64,000 nucleotides of DNA from COE1 sp949066965 (GTDB lineage: Bacteria; Bacillota; Clostridia; Lachnospirales; Lachnospiraceae): contig CARTDA010000014.1 in NCBI GenBank assembly GCA_949066965.1, forward strand, positions 23,377-87,376, given 5' to 3'. The notes beneath the pieces were generated by a model. The model searched no databases. It was given only the letters and a program-made list of their open reading frames with translations, and was not told the DNA's origin. Made by a program: the position numbers and the translations under genes. This document shows, piece by piece, positions 15,434 through 24,188 of this stretch. Position 1 is the first letter of the stretch. Every line of letters begins with the position of its first letter.

Positions 15434-16720
15434 TTACTCTTTTTGCCCGCTCAGTATAGTCTTAAACTGCTCATATCTTGCCGCGTCAATCCGGCTCACA
15501 TTTGTCTCCATATACACGCCGTCCTCCCGGTATTCTATCCTGTGTACAACCGCATTGTCATTGAGATAGGACACAATGTCACCCCTTTTATACGGAATGA
15601 TAAAGCTGCAGTCCTGATAGCGCTTCGAAAGTTTTTCCGAAATCAGCGCCAGAAGTGTTTCCATGCTGCTTTTTGATTTTGCGGACATATATACTTTGTC
15701 ATCGCCCTGTACGGTGGCAGAATCCCCCATTCCGCACAAATCAGCCTTGTTAAATGCATATATCATCGGAATCTTCTCCGCGCCGATCTCCCGGAGCGTG
15801 TCCTCTGTCACCTTTATATGTTCCATATAGTTCTCATCAGAGTAATCAATCACCTGAATCAATAAGTCCGCTTCCCGCACTTCCTCCAGCGTCGACCGGA
15901 ATGCCTTGACAAGGTTATGTGGAAGATTTGAGATAAATCCTACCGTGTCAGACAGTAAAAAAGCATTTTTGCCTGGCGGCGCTATCCGCCTGACAGTCGT
16001 GTCAAGTGTCGCAAAAAGCATGTCTTCCTCATACACCTTCTTTTCCTCACCATCAACATATTCATCGAGGAAAGAATTCATGATTGTCGATTTCCCGGCA
16101 TTGGTATAACCCACAAGCGCCACTCTCGGAATTCCTGACTCTGCCCTTTTCTTGCGCTGCGTCTCCCGTTCTCCCGCAATGCCTTCCAGCTCACGCTTCA
16201 TGCTCGTAAGCCGCTGCTCTAATCTGCGCCTGTCAAGTTCCAGCTTCTTTTCCCCTGCACCCTTGTTACTCATGGCTCCGCTTGCACCGCCCTGCCTTGA
16301 CAGGGCATCATGCAGCCCGACAAGCCTCGGAAGCATATATTGAAGCCGGGCAACCTCCACCTGCAGCTTTGCCTCCCTTGTCCGTGCCCTGGTTGAAAAG
16401 ATTTCCAAAATCAGTGTCGTCCTGTCCATCACCGGACAGTCCAGTTCCCTGGTGAGATTCCTGAGCTGTATCGGCGACAATCCATTGTCAAACACAACAA
16501 TATCCGCCTCAAGCGCCCTGGCCATCTCAGCCGTCTCCCCAACCTTTCCCGCACCGATGTAAGTGGCTGTATTTGCATATTCCATGTTCTGCTCGATTCT
16601 TCCAACCGGCTCCATGTCACATGCCTTCACCAGACTTATCATCTCATCCATGGCAAGGCTGAAGCTTTTCTCTTTTCTATCCGCCGCAATATTTACACCC
16701 ACGATAAGCGCTCTATCCAT
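15434..16720 (-). CDS. hflX: GTPase HflX
   Basis: A 428-residue HflX. The N-terminal nucleotide-binding domain includes YIGAGKVGE and FDNGLSPIQLRNL. A coiled-coil linker follows (residues 150-195, Arg/Glu-rich after GGASGAMSNKGAGE). The G domain has G1 GYTNAGKST near 203, G3 DTVGF near 258, and G4 NKAD near 323. A small C-terminal domain completes it. HflX binds the 50S subunit and splits or rescues stalled ribosomes under stress. The start is supported by GGAGG. It has its own promoter at 16806-16835. Confidence 0.96.
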   Translation of the reverse strand: MDRALIVGVNIAADRKEKSFSLAMDEMISLVKACDMEPVGRIEQNMEYANTATYIGAGKVGETAEMARALEADIVVFDNGLSPIQLRNLTRELDCPVMDRTTLILEIFSTRARTREAKLQVEVARLQYMLPRLVGLHDALSRQGGASGAMSNKGAGEKKLELDRRRLEQRLTSMKRELEGIAGERETQRKKRAESGIPRVALVGYTNAGKSTIMNSFLDEYVDGEEKKVYEEDMLFATLDTTVRRIAPPGKNAFLLSDTVGFISNLPHNLVKAFRSTLEEVREADLLIQVIDYSDENYMEHIKVTEDTLREIGAEKIPMIYAFNKADLCGMGDSATVQGDDKVYMSAKSKSSMETLLALISEKLSKRYQDCSFIIPYKRGDIVSYLNDNAVVHRIEYREDGVYMETNVSRIDAARYEQFKTILSGQKE

Positions 16721-16805
16721 ATTAAACCTCCGTTCACGATTCGAAATCCTGTTTATGATGTTCCATTTTCTAAATTGTGCCTGAATCAGCCTGCCGTATT
16801 TTTAT

Positions 16806-16835
16806 AGTATAATACCTTCTTCTTATTCAATGCAA
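16806..16835 (-). promoter_or_regulatory. Candidate hflX promoter
   Basis: On the minus strand: -35-like TTGCAT (16830-16835), an 18-base spacer, -10 TATACT (16806-16811), about 85 bases upstream of the start codon. Confidence 0.55.
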
Positions 16836-16921
16836 GCAGCAGTCTTTTTCACCGAAAAAATATAGCCTGCAGAACATAAAGAAAGCTTTCTCAGGCAGTA
16901 AATATTTGGGAGGATACTGTC

Positions 16922-17023
16922 TTGAAAAAGCTTTCTTTTAAGGATTACTTTATTGAAAAAGAGTTAAGTGAAAAGCATTTAATATGCTTGTTCGTGATGA
17001 AATTGTCACGAATCTATGTATAA
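16922..17023 (+). CDS. Possible 33-residue peptide
   Basis: A TTG codon follows GGGAGG with an 8-base spacing and opens a 33-codon frame (starting MKKLSFKDYFIEKELSEKH if TTG is read as Met) that ends with TAA at 17021-17023. The product is basic and has a hydrophobic stretch near its end. It could be a leader peptide or chance; there is no neighbour on this strand other than tRNA-Pro. Confidence 0.22.
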   Translation: MKKLSFKDYFIEKELSEKHLICLFVMKLSRIYV

Positions 17024-17093
17024 TATATCGAATTGTCAGACAATTGTCAATCCTTTGCGCAAATTTTTCCAAAATATTTTTTATTATTTATAA

Positions 17094-17122
17094 TTGACAT
17101 TTCCCATATAAATGTGTATACT
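17094..17122 (+). promoter_or_regulatory. Promoter of tRNA-Pro
   Basis: -35 TTGACA (17094-17099), a 17-base spacer, -10 TATACT (17117-17122), ending 22 bases before the tRNA gene. Confidence 0.85.
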
Positions 17123-17144
17123 ATTATATGTTGTGAATACATAT

Positions 17145-17219
17145 CGGGGTGTGGCTCAGTTTGGCTAGAGCGCCACCTTAGGGAGGTGGAGGCCGCAAGT
17201 TCGAATCTTGTCACTCCGA
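17145..17219 (+). tRNA. tRNA-Pro (anticodon AGG)
   Basis: A 75-base tRNA. Acceptor arms CGGGGTG/CACTCCG contain one G-T pair, with discriminator A. The D-arm is GGCTCAGTTTGGCTAGAGC. The anticodon stem CCACC/GGTGG encloses TTAGGGA, giving anticodon AGG. The T-loop is GTTCGAATC. CCA is not encoded. The 5' C is typical of proline tRNAs. Confidence 0.93.
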
Positions 17220-17234
17220 TTTATCAAACAGCAG

Positions 17235-17267
17235 AAATACCGCAGAATTCCTGGTTCTGCGGTATTT
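17235..17267. terminator. Bidirectional terminator between tRNA-Pro and ppaC
   Basis: AAATACCGCAGAA and TTCTGCGGTATTT form a 13-bp perfect stem with a short loop. A T-run follows on the plus strand and a T-rich tract on the minus strand, so it can serve both converging units. Confidence 0.85.
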
Positions 17268-17278
17268 TTGCATCATCC

Positions 17279-18946
17279 TCACTTTTCCCACTGCTGCAGC
17301 ACTGAAACAAATGCAGGAATCAGCTGTTTCTTTCTTGAGACAAGATTTTTCAATTCAAACTTTTTCTGCGTTTTGGGAAGCTTAAACGCTTCCCGCACAA
17401 GCGTCCTCGCCTTATCCCCAATGCATAGAAGCTCTGTCTTTTCATAAACGATATTGGTAAGCATAAAGAAGCACATATCCACCTGAAGCTCTGGCATCTT
17501 CTCCTTAATGTATGGGACAATCTTCTCCTTGATTTCCTCAAGCTCAATGCTGTTCATTGAGTTTATCTGTCCGACGCCAAATTCAAATCCATTGACGGAA
17601 AAGTTCTTGTAATCCTGCTTGAAAATTTCATCCGCGTCCTTGTCCCCCAAGTTACTGCCCGCACCAAACATGTCAATGGCAAACTCCTCCAGCTCGATTC
17701 CACATAATTCAGAAAGCTTTTCCGCCGCCGCCTTATCCATCTCCGTAACCGTGGGCGAATGGAACATCAGGGTGTCTGAAATAATCGCGGACATCATAAG
17801 CCCTGCGATATTCCTCGGTATCTCAATCCCCTTTTCCTGATACATCTGATAGATGATCGTCGCCGTACAGCCAAGCGGCTGATTCCTGAAAAAGACTGGG
17901 GAAACGGTCTCAAGCGTACCAATTCTATGATGGTCGATTATCTCAAGGATATCCGCATACTCTATCCCGTCAACCGTCTGTGAAAGCTCATTGTGGTCAA
18001 CCAGAATCAGCTGCTTTTTGCGCAGGTTCAACAGTGTACGGCGCGATATCATCCCCACATAATTCTCCTCCTCGTCAAGAACCGGAAAATCATGATACCG
18101 CTTTTTCTTCATAATCGCCCGGATATCCTCTGTCTTGTCTGTCACCTTGAACGTTGTCAGCTTCTCACGCTTCATAAAGTACCCTATCGGCATGCTCTGG
18201 TTAATCAGCCTGGCGACGGTAGCCGTATCATATGGTGTGTTAATAAGAATGCAGTTATGCTCCTTCGCAAATATCTGTATTGTCTTGGAAACCTTTGCAC
18301 CCATGGTAATAATCACGCAGGCTGCCCCCATCTCAATCGCGCAAAGCTGCGTTTCATATCGGTTTCCGAGAATCACCATGTCGCCAGCATGTATGTACTC
18401 TTCAAGGACATCCGGATTTGCCGTCGCAATGACGACTTCCCCGCTTTCAAAATAGCCGCCCTCATCGCCCACTAGCATATTTGCATCCAGCGTTTCCAAT
18501 ATATTCTTGTAGGATGTCCTTGCCCGTGACAAAATGCCATTATCATACACATCCATATACGCATTTGCAATATCACCAATTGTAATGATACCTGTCAATT
18601 TCTGCCGCTCTATGACAGGTACCGTCACGTCCCCCCGGTCCCGCATGAGATGCCATGCCTTCTTGAGCGATACATCCTCTGTAACACCCTCCACATCGTT
18701 CATGTCAATATCCCTGGCATCTGTCATGACATCATGAAGATACACCGGCGGCTCCGCATGAAAGGCATTTAACACATACTGCGTCTCCTGGTTCACCTGT
18801 CCCGCCCTTGCCGGAACATATTCACAAGTGCTGTCGCATTTGTTCTTCAAATACGCGTATGCTATCGCGGAACAAATTGAATCTGTATCCGGATTTTTGT
18901 GACCGACAATATATACTGGTCTTTTGAGCAATTCTAAATTATCCAT
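17279..18946 (-). CDS. ppaC: Family II inorganic pyrophosphatase with CBS and DRTGG domains
   Basis: A 555-residue Mn-dependent pyrophosphatase of the regulated type. The N-terminal DHH portion has VGHKNPDTDSICSAIAYA. At about 70-130 there is a CBS motif (VTVPVIERQKLTGIITIGD), then a DRTGG domain (about 150-245), a second CBS motif (HDFPVLDEEENYVGMISRR) and then the DHH core with LVDHNELSQ and EIIDHHRIG. The C-terminal DHHA2 half ends in SRKKQLIPAF. CBS-PPases are inhibited by AMP/ADP and activated by ATP or Ap4A. It hydrolyses PPi to drive biosynthesis. AAAGGA precedes the ATG at a 10-base distance. Confidence 0.95.
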   Translation of the reverse strand: MDNLELLKRPVYIVGHKNPDTDSICSAIAYAYLKNKCDSTCEYVPARAGQVNQETQYVLNAFHAEPPVYLHDVMTDARDIDMNDVEGVTEDVSLKKAWHLMRDRGDVTVPVIERQKLTGIITIGDIANAYMDVYDNGILSRARTSYKNILETLDANMLVGDEGGYFESGEVVIATANPDVLEEYIHAGDMVILGNRYETQLCAIEMGAACVIITMGAKVSKTIQIFAKEHNCILINTPYDTATVARLINQSMPIGYFMKREKLTTFKVTDKTEDIRAIMKKKRYHDFPVLDEEENYVGMISRRTLLNLRKKQLILVDHNELSQTVDGIEYADILEIIDHHRIGTLETVSPVFFRNQPLGCTATIIYQMYQEKGIEIPRNIAGLMMSAIISDTLMFHSPTVTEMDKAAAEKLSELCGIELEEFAIDMFGAGSNLGDKDADEIFKQDYKNFSVNGFEFGVGQINSMNSIELEEIKEKIVPYIKEKMPELQVDMCFFMLTNIVYEKTELLCIGDKARTLVREAFKLPKTQKKFELKNLVSRKKQLIPAFVSVLQQWEK

Positions 18947-19214
18947 TTTACAAATTTCCTTTCCCTATTCCTATAAATAATCGTACTGATATCGCTCTTT
19001 AAAGTCAAGATTTTTGTTCAATTTCACTGTTTTAAAAATAATTTATACTTTTTTAACATTTCGTATTGAAAAAAAGAAAGTTTTATGCTAATCTATTATA
19101 ATATTACAAAAATGTCGGTATACAGGACTACTCATAATGATATCTTTTGTATGATGGATAACAAACCATTATTCAAAACCAACAATACCAAAGATAAATG
19201 GAGGAGGATATACT

Positions 19215-19418
19215 ATGAAATCAGCAAAAAATACCAGCCATGAAAAGATTGACACAATGCGGATGAAAGACATTATCTCACAGCTCACTGATATAATCTA
19301 TCTTCTATGTAACGCCAAAAAAAGCAATATTTCCATCATTCTAGATCATTTTACCAATATCACAGAGGACGAACGAAACAGTCTCAATATATTTTTCCCA
19401 CAAGATACTGATATTTAA
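19215..19418 (+). CDS. Small hypothetical protein
   Basis: A 67-residue plus-strand gene with a very strong GGAGGAGG site 7 bases before its ATG. The product begins MKSAKNTSHEKIDTMRMKDI. It is helical in the middle (IISQLTDIIYLLCNAKKSN) and has an acidic end. No membrane helix, signal or known motif is seen. It sits alone between the divergent ppaC gene and a convergent gene, so it is monocistronic. Function unknown; the ribosome site is the main reason to accept it. Confidence 0.65.
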   Translation: MKSAKNTSHEKIDTMRMKDIISQLTDIIYLLCNAKKSNISIILDHFTNITEDERNSLNIFFPQDTDI

Positions 19419-19447
19419 TACCTGGATACTATCGGCAGTTCCATGTT

Positions 19448-19472
19448 AGAAACTGTTAAGAAATAACTTTTA
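19448..19472. repeat. Solo end of the palindromic MITE family
   Basis: AGAAACTGTTAAGAAATAAC followed by TTTTA matches the left end of the MITE at 3211 (AGGAACTGTCCAAAAATAAC then TTTTA) at most positions. No opposite end is found nearby, so it is a remnant. Confidence 0.5.
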
Positions 19473-19496
19473 TGTAGTGCCCATGTGTAGAAAAAA

Positions 19497-19522
19497 CCGC
19501 AGATTTCAATTGAAATCTGCGG
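19497..19522 (-). terminator. Terminator of the Lys/Ala/Thr-rich protein gene
   Basis: A perfect 26-base palindrome with arms CCGCAGATTTCAA and TTGAAATCTGCGG. On the minus strand it is followed by six T residues, 15 bases after the stop codon. Confidence 0.88.
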
Positions 19523-19537
19523 CGAATCTGACTGACA

Positions 19538-20167
19538 TTAATATAAACCAATACCTGATGCATATCCGTCAATAACATAATATGCCATGTTTTCATCAAG
19601 CTTAATATATACCTCAATATTCTTAATGGAATCTGTATTATGACCCTCTGCAACGTATGCTGCCTTTACCCTGTCAATCAAACCATTCATTGTCAGGTCT
19701 TCTCTGCCGCCAATCTGCAAAACAATCTTCTCAGAAGCTGGTGCCTTTACTGTCTTTGTCTCTTTCTTTGCTGCTGTCGTCTTTGTCTCCTTCTTCGCGG
19801 CCGTCTTTGTCTCTTTTACCTCTTTTACAGCTTCCTTCTTTGCTGCTACAGGCTCCTCTGCCTTTGCGGAAACTGCCTCATCAGCCGTTACCTCTGCCGC
19901 TTTTACTTCGGGCTTCTTATCAGCTGTTGTCTTTGCCGCACTGACTGTTTTCTTTTCTACCTGTTTCTTGGCTGTTGTTTTCTTTTCTACTGCTTTTCTC
20001 ACTTCTAACCTCTCCTGCTCTAAATCCTCTAATTTTATTTGTCCTAGAACCAAGTTTCCTGGTGCTGCTTTTTTGTCCGGATTTTGTGTTCCGGCCTCTT
20101 CGTCTGATGCGGAACCAGCCTTGGCCTTAGTAACGCTTTTGCGTTTTGAACTACTAGTAACTTTCAT
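19538..20167 (-). CDS. DUF6465-like protein with long Lys/Ala/Thr-rich linker
   Basis: A 209-residue protein in two parts. Residues 1-145 are low complexity, with repeated AKKETKT, KKEAVKE and VKAAEVT units, and resemble an intrinsically disordered histone-H1-like tail. Residues about 147-209 (KIVLQIGGREDLTMNGLIDR to DGYASGIGLY) form a small conserved domain that I recall from Lachnospiraceae as DUF6465; the assignment is from memory. The basic tail could bind nucleic acid or cell-wall polymers. No signal peptide. Monocistronic, with a clear terminator. Confidence 0.75.
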   Translation of the reverse strand: MKVTSSSKRKSVTKAKAGSASDEEAGTQNPDKKAAPGNLVLGQIKLEDLEQERLEVRKAVEKKTTAKKQVEKKTVSAAKTTADKKPEVKAAEVTADEAVSAKAEEPVAAKKEAVKEVKETKTAAKKETKTTAAKKETKTVKAPASEKIVLQIGGREDLTMNGLIDRVKAAYVAEGHNTDSIKNIEVYIKLDENMAYYVIDGYASGIGLY

Positions 20168-20431
20168 AATGCACTCCTCCCCTTACGCCCATACCCAAAA
20201 ACAAAAAATACAGACCCAGAAATAATGCATATTTTCATGCACTAATAGAATAGCACATAACTTATATTATTTCAATTTATTTATTCAATTTTTATGAATA
20301 AATTTTATTTTTCTCGTTTTTTCACCCCCATTTATTGATAAAATGTGACAAACAAAATTACACTCTGATGCCATGACGTTTCGTATATTTATCCCCGCGA
20401 CTGTGCATACTAGTACAAAGGAGGCGATTAT

Positions 20432-20647
20432 ATGGGTAATAAATTCATTGATGGCATCGCATTGACCATTGCAATTATTGGTGCCGTAAACTGGGGACTC
20501 ATTGGTTTTTTTGATTTTAATCTTGTTGCCACTATCTTCGGCAGCATGACCTGGCTCTCCAGAATCATTTATGCATTAGTAGGCGTATGCGGTTTATATC
20601 TGGTATGTTTCTATATGAGGCTTGATAACTCTGCAACAGAAGCGTAG
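20432..20647 (+). CDS. DUF378 small membrane protein
   Basis: A 71-residue protein with two hydrophobic helices (residues about 8-30 and 38-62). The family signature is GAVNWGLIGFFDFNLVATIFG followed by SRIIYALVGVCGLY (first part shortened in other notes). DUF378 proteins are small inner-membrane proteins of unknown function. A GGAGG site precedes the ATG. It is the only gene on its transcript and converges on hflC. Confidence 0.88.
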   Translation: MGNKFIDGIALTIAIIGAVNWGLIGFFDFNLVATIFGSMTWLSRIIYALVGVCGLYLVCFYMRLDNSATEA

Positions 20648-20667
20648 CCGTTACGCACAAAGCACCA

Positions 20668-20715
20668 CGCAGGGACGTATCCGCCCTGGTAGCAGGCTCT
20701 TCATACGTCTCTGCG
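20668..20715. repeat. Large hairpin between converging genes
   Basis: CGCAGGGACGTAT (20668-20680) and ATACGTCTCTGCG (20703-20715) pair over 13 bases with one G-T. The loop contains a smaller GCCCTG...CAGGC hairpin. No T-run follows in either direction. It probably ends or protects the DUF378 and hflC transcripts. Confidence 0.6.
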
Positions 20716-20725
20716 CGATTGCGTA

Positions 20726-21595
20726 TCACCGGTTATAAAATATCTGTGTAATCGGGGAATCCTTGTCCAGAATCACAGTCTTGTTCCCACCTTTCACGGA
20801 GTTCTTTAGCGCGTCAAGACTCCTTGTAAAACTGTAAAAGTCTGCTTTCATGTCACCATCATACGCAGCCGCAATCTCTTTCATGTACGCTGCCTCGCCT
20901 TCCGCTTTCAAAATTTCTGCGTCTTTTTCTGCCTCGGAAAGCATAAGCGCTGTTTCCTTGTCTGTACTGTTGCGAATTTTCTGGGCATCTGAATTTCCTT
21001 CTGCCGTATATGTAGCCGCAATATTCTCACGCTCTGAAATCATCCTCTCAAACACTGCATTCTTGTTATCCTCCGGCAGATCAAGCAGCTTGATTTCTAT
21101 CGTTGTAATTTCTATGCCATACTGATTGATTCCAGATACATTTTCCATAATCAGGTTCGTCAGTTTCTGCCCCCTCGCCGCAATAATGTCCGACTGGGTC
21201 ATGCTGCTGATTACATTCTTAATTGAATTGTAAACGGTTACATTGATTCTGCCCTCGGCATTCTGTTCAGACGTGTTCAGCGTCTGGGCAAACGTCCTGG
21301 GGTCTGTGACATGCCACAGCACAAAACTGTCGACTATCATGGATTTCTTATCCTGTGTAATGACATCCGATTTCGCAATGTCATACAAAAGAAGTTCTTT
21401 CGTCACCGTGTCCTTTTCCTGGATAAATGGTATCTTAAAATATAATCCTGAGTCTGAAATGACACGCTCAATCCTTCCAAACTGGCGCACCAGTCCATAC
21501 TGGTTTTCCCTGATAACAAACGCGGAATTAGCCAGTACGACCAGCGCTGCAACAACAACAAAAATTCCAAATGCCTTTCCAAGTTTTTTCTTCAT
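20726..21595 (-). CDS. hflC: Membrane protease modulator HflC (SPFH domain)
   Basis: A 289-residue protein starting at ATG 21593-21595, with AGGAGGA placed inside the end of hflK. An N-terminal membrane helix (residues about 8-27) precedes ENQYGLVRQFGRIERV and the SPFH/band-7 domain. A coiled coil rich in Ala and Glu (ERENIAATYTAEGNSDAQKI, DAEILKAEGEAAYMKEI) follows. HflK and HflC form a large cage around FtsH in the membrane and modulate its proteolysis. The start codon is separated from the hflK stop by one base, so translation is coupled. Confidence 0.93.
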   Translation of the reverse strand: MKKKLGKAFGIFVVVAALVVLANSAFVIRENQYGLVRQFGRIERVISDSGLYFKIPFIQEKDTVTKELLLYDIAKSDVITQDKKSMIVDSFVLWHVTDPRTFAQTLNTSEQNAEGRINVTVYNSIKNVISSMTQSDIIAARGQKLTNLIMENVSGINQYGIEITTIEIKLLDLPEDNKNAVFERMISERENIAATYTAEGNSDAQKIRNSTDKETALMLSEAEKDAEILKAEGEAAYMKEIAAAYDGDMKADFYSFTRSLDALKNSVKGGNKTVILDKDSPITQIFYNR

Positions 21596-21596
21596 A

Positions 21597-22664
21597 TCAG
21601 TCTTCCTCCTGTGCAGTCTCGTCCGAAGGAACTTCGGCATGATTATCTGTTATGTCCTCTAATTGCAGTTCATCCAGGTATAACGTCTTGTTCAGGTTCC
21701 CGCTTCCATCATCTATGATAAGCTTTACGCCGGGAAGCACTTCCTCCATGGCCTCATAGAACATTCTCTGCTTTGTCAGAAGCGGGTTCTTCTCATACTC
21801 GGCAAACATCTCGTTAAATCTTGCTGCCTGTGCAATACCTTCGTTTACTCTTTCCTGTTTTGCAGCCTCCGCATCCTGCGTGATGCGGTCAGCCTTTGCA
21901 CTCGCCTCCGGAATCTTTTCATTCCTGTATTTGTTGGCATTATTAATCGCCGTCTCTTTTCCCTGCTTTGCAGTCTCAACAGCCTTAAATGCCTCTATAA
22001 CCGCCTCAGTCGGCGGCTCTGCGTCCTGCATGGATATATTGACAAGCATCAGTCCGATATCCTGTTCCTCGAGCTTCTCAATAATCATTTCCTTTATCTC
22101 CGCCTGAATCTTGCTTTTACCGGTAGTAATGACATCATCAACCGCATAATTGCTAATAATATTTCTGATACAGGACTGTGCAATATTTTTCAGTATTTGT
22201 TGTGGCTGCTTTGAATGATATAGATACTTCACAGGATCAGATACCTTGTACTCCACATAAAAGTCAACATTTACGAAGTTGAAATCAGACGTAATCATGA
22301 GCGATTCATCATCTATCTGTTCCTGGCTTGCATTCTCATCACTGCCCGACCGGTAGCCAATGGGAAAGCCCAGTATGGTCGTGTTTACTTTCGTGACTCT
22401 CTGCACAAATGGTATCTTAAAATGAAGACCCGAAGTGACCACACTTCCCGCATTGCCAAACGTTGTCACCACGCCCTGTTCCTGCTCCCCAATGGAGTAT
22501 ACTGACCCGAACGCCAATACCGCCAGAACCAGCAGCGCGGCTATCACCGCCGCCAGCCTTCCTATGGAATTGCCCCCGCCGCCTTTCGCAGTCTTATTTT
22601 GATTGTTGCTTTCCTCATTCCCTGAACTGTTTCCGGGATGAAATTCCCTAAAGTTTTGTGTCAT
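21597..22664 (-). CDS. hflK: Membrane protease modulator HflK (SPFH domain)
   Basis: A 355-residue protein. Residues 1-33 are polar with Asn/Gly runs (KTAKGGGGNSIG). One membrane helix lies at about 34-56. Then come EQEQGVVTTFGNAGSVVTSG, the SPFH domain and a coiled coil (NNANKYRNEKIPEASAKADR). The acidic C-terminal tail ends DETAQEED. It partners HflC, encoded immediately downstream. ftsH is not in the window. The start is preceded by an AGGAG-like site. Confidence 0.92.
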   Translation of the reverse strand: MTQNFREFHPGNSSGNEESNNQNKTAKGGGGNSIGRLAAVIAALLVLAVLAFGSVYSIGEQEQGVVTTFGNAGSVVTSGLHFKIPFVQRVTKVNTTILGFPIGYRSGSDENASQEQIDDESLMITSDFNFVNVDFYVEYKVSDPVKYLYHSKQPQQILKNIAQSCIRNIISNYAVDDVITTGKSKIQAEIKEMIIEKLEEQDIGLMLVNISMQDAEPPTEAVIEAFKAVETAKQGKETAINNANKYRNEKIPEASAKADRITQDAEAAKQERVNEGIAQAARFNEMFAEYEKNPLLTKQRMFYEAMEEVLPGVKLIIDDGSGNLNKTLYLDELQLEDITDNHAEVPSDETAQEED

Positions 22665-22703
22665 TTTTGTTTTCTCCTAGTATTTTCTATTATTCCTGTC
22701 CAT

Positions 22704-22750
22704 GGAACTGTTCAGAAATCACTTGTGACAAGCAATTTATTAACAGTTCC
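22704..22750. repeat. Short MITE-like inverted repeat at the pepD 3' end
   Basis: GGAACTGTT (22704-22712) and AACAGTTCC (22742-22750) are perfect 9-base inverted repeats enclosing about 30 bases. Read on the minus strand, the outer sequence TACTAAGGAACTGT is the same as the left border of the 3211 MITE. It supplies the last codons and TAA of pepD. It may also act as a terminator. Confidence 0.6.
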
Positions 22751-24188
22751 TTAGTATCTCCAGCAGATAATCCCACATCCTGGATGCGGATGATATGCTT
22801 AACCGTTCTTCCGTGGTATGAATATCAAATATGTCCGGTCCGAACGATACGCAGTCGAGTCCGGGAATCTTTGCAATCATGATGCCACACTCAAGTCCGG
22901 CGTGGAGTGCTTCTACCTTCACATCCTTTCCAAACATCTCCTTATATATCCTTACCATGTCTGCCCTCAGCTTTGAGTCCGGATCAAACTGCCACCCGGG
23001 ATACTCTCCATGCGTCTCCGTGTAGCCCCCAAAAACTTTTGCCAGGACATCCACCTGCATGCCAACCTTATGCTTAGCAGTCTCAATAGCACTTCTGACA
23101 GCGCTGCTTGCAACAACCTCGTTGTCAAATGTCTTTAAAATGCCGACATTCAGGGATGTTTCCACCAATCCATCTATATCTGCACTCATTGCCATCACAC
23201 CATTCGGAAGCAGTACCAAAAATGACAAAATATTTTCTGTGCTGCCATTGTCCAAGACAGATGACAAGGTTATCTGGGTTTCCTCACACCTGATAAATAA
23301 ATTCTTTTCCTTGGACTTCTTTTCATTTTTTTCTTCTTTTTCGATTCTATTTAATTCGCTGACAAATGCATCTTTCTGCCCCTCCGGCAGACATACAACA
23401 GCTGATGCTTCACGCGGAATGGCATTATCCTTTTCTCCTCCGCTTATTTCCACAAGCCGAAACGGTATTTTCTGTCGTATCTGCTGCAGCGTGATGGCTA
23501 ACAATTTTATGGCATTCGTATGCTCCTTGTTGATTTCCGTTCCTGAATGTCCTCCCAGCAGACCGCCTGCACATACCTTTAGGAATGTACCATCCAAATC
23601 ATTCTCCCTTGTAACAGGAATATGGCAGTCCATCCGCATCCCGCCCGCGCAGCTTGTCAGAAGGATTCCCTCCTCCTCCGAATCAATATTCAGCATTCTT
23701 TTTGCCTTTAACATGGACAAGTCAATTGCCGTGGCGCCTTCCATTCCCACTTCCTCATCCGTCGTAATAACCGCTTCCAAGCGCGGGTGTGCAATATCCT
23801 CCGAATCCAGTACCGCAAGGATATACGCTACTGCGATGCCGTCATCTCCACCAAGGCTGGTTCCCTCAGCATATATAAAGTCACCCTCAGTCTTTATCCT
23901 TAGTGGATCCTTTTCCAGGTTGATATCACAGTCACTTTTTTTGACTGCAACCATATCCATATGCCCCTGCAGAATCATAGGCTCGACAGACTCATACCCG
24001 GCTGTAGCTTCCTTAATAATGATGACATTATTGCTTGCATCCCTGATGTGAAAAAATCCCCTGTCCTCGGCAAACTTAGCAAGATAACTGCTTATCCCGT
24101 CCAGATTGCCTGACCCATGCGGTATATTACATATTTGCTCAAAATAGTAGTATACTTTTTTTGGTTCCAACTGCCCTAAAACGCTCAT
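22740..24188 (-). CDS. pepD: Aminoacyl-histidine dipeptidase (M20 family)
   Basis: A 482-residue M20 metallopeptidase of the PepD (carnosinase-like) type. Metal and catalytic motifs are LQGHMDMVA near residue 77, LGGDDGIAVAYIL near 113, TDEEVGMEGA near 141, and CGGLLGGHSGTEI-like AGGLLGGHSGTEI near 206. PepD hydrolyses Xaa-His dipeptides in the cytoplasm. Length matches E. coli PepD (485). The last three codons and stop come from an inverted repeat, so the C-terminus may have been altered by an insertion. It is monocistronic. Confidence 0.93.
   Translation of the reverse strand: MSVLGQLEPKKVYYYFEQICNIPHGSGNLDGISSYLAKFAEDRGFFHIRDASNNVIIIKEATAGYESVEPMILQGHMDMVAVKKSDCDINLEKDPLRIKTEGDFIYAEGTSLGGDDGIAVAYILAVLDSEDIAHPRLEAVITTDEEVGMEGATAIDLSMLKAKRMLNIDSEEEGILLTSCAGGMRMDCHIPVTRENDLDGTFLKVCAGGLLGGHSGTEINKEHTNAIKLLAITLQQIRQKIPFRLVEISGGEKDNAIPREASAVVCLPEGQKDAFVSELNRIEKEEKNEKKSKEKNLFIRCEETQITLSSVLDNGSTENILSFLVLLPNGVMAMSADIDGLVETSLNVGILKTFDNEVVASSAVRSAIETAKHKVGMQVDVLAKVFGGYTETHGEYPGWQFDPDSKLRADMVRIYKEMFGKDVKVEALHAGLECGIMIAKIPGLDCVSFGPDIFDIHTTEERLSISSASRMWDYLLEILRNC

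Larger units (their letters stand above)
16721..17093. other. Intergenic region with the hflX promoter and a possible tiny ORF
   Basis: This gap of about 370 bases separates hflX from the tRNA-Pro promoter. It contains two copies of the AAAGCTTTCT motif (near 16883 and 16929), a CGTGA/TCACG hairpin (16995-17010) and an ATTGTCAGACAAT palindrome near 17033. A 33-codon frame is listed separately. No known structured RNA is recognised. Confidence 0.4.

Noticed and set aside
23059..24051. Plus-strand open frame of 330 codons
   Set aside because: It is antisense to pepD and extremely Ser/Pro/Thr-rich, as expected from the complement of a coding gene.
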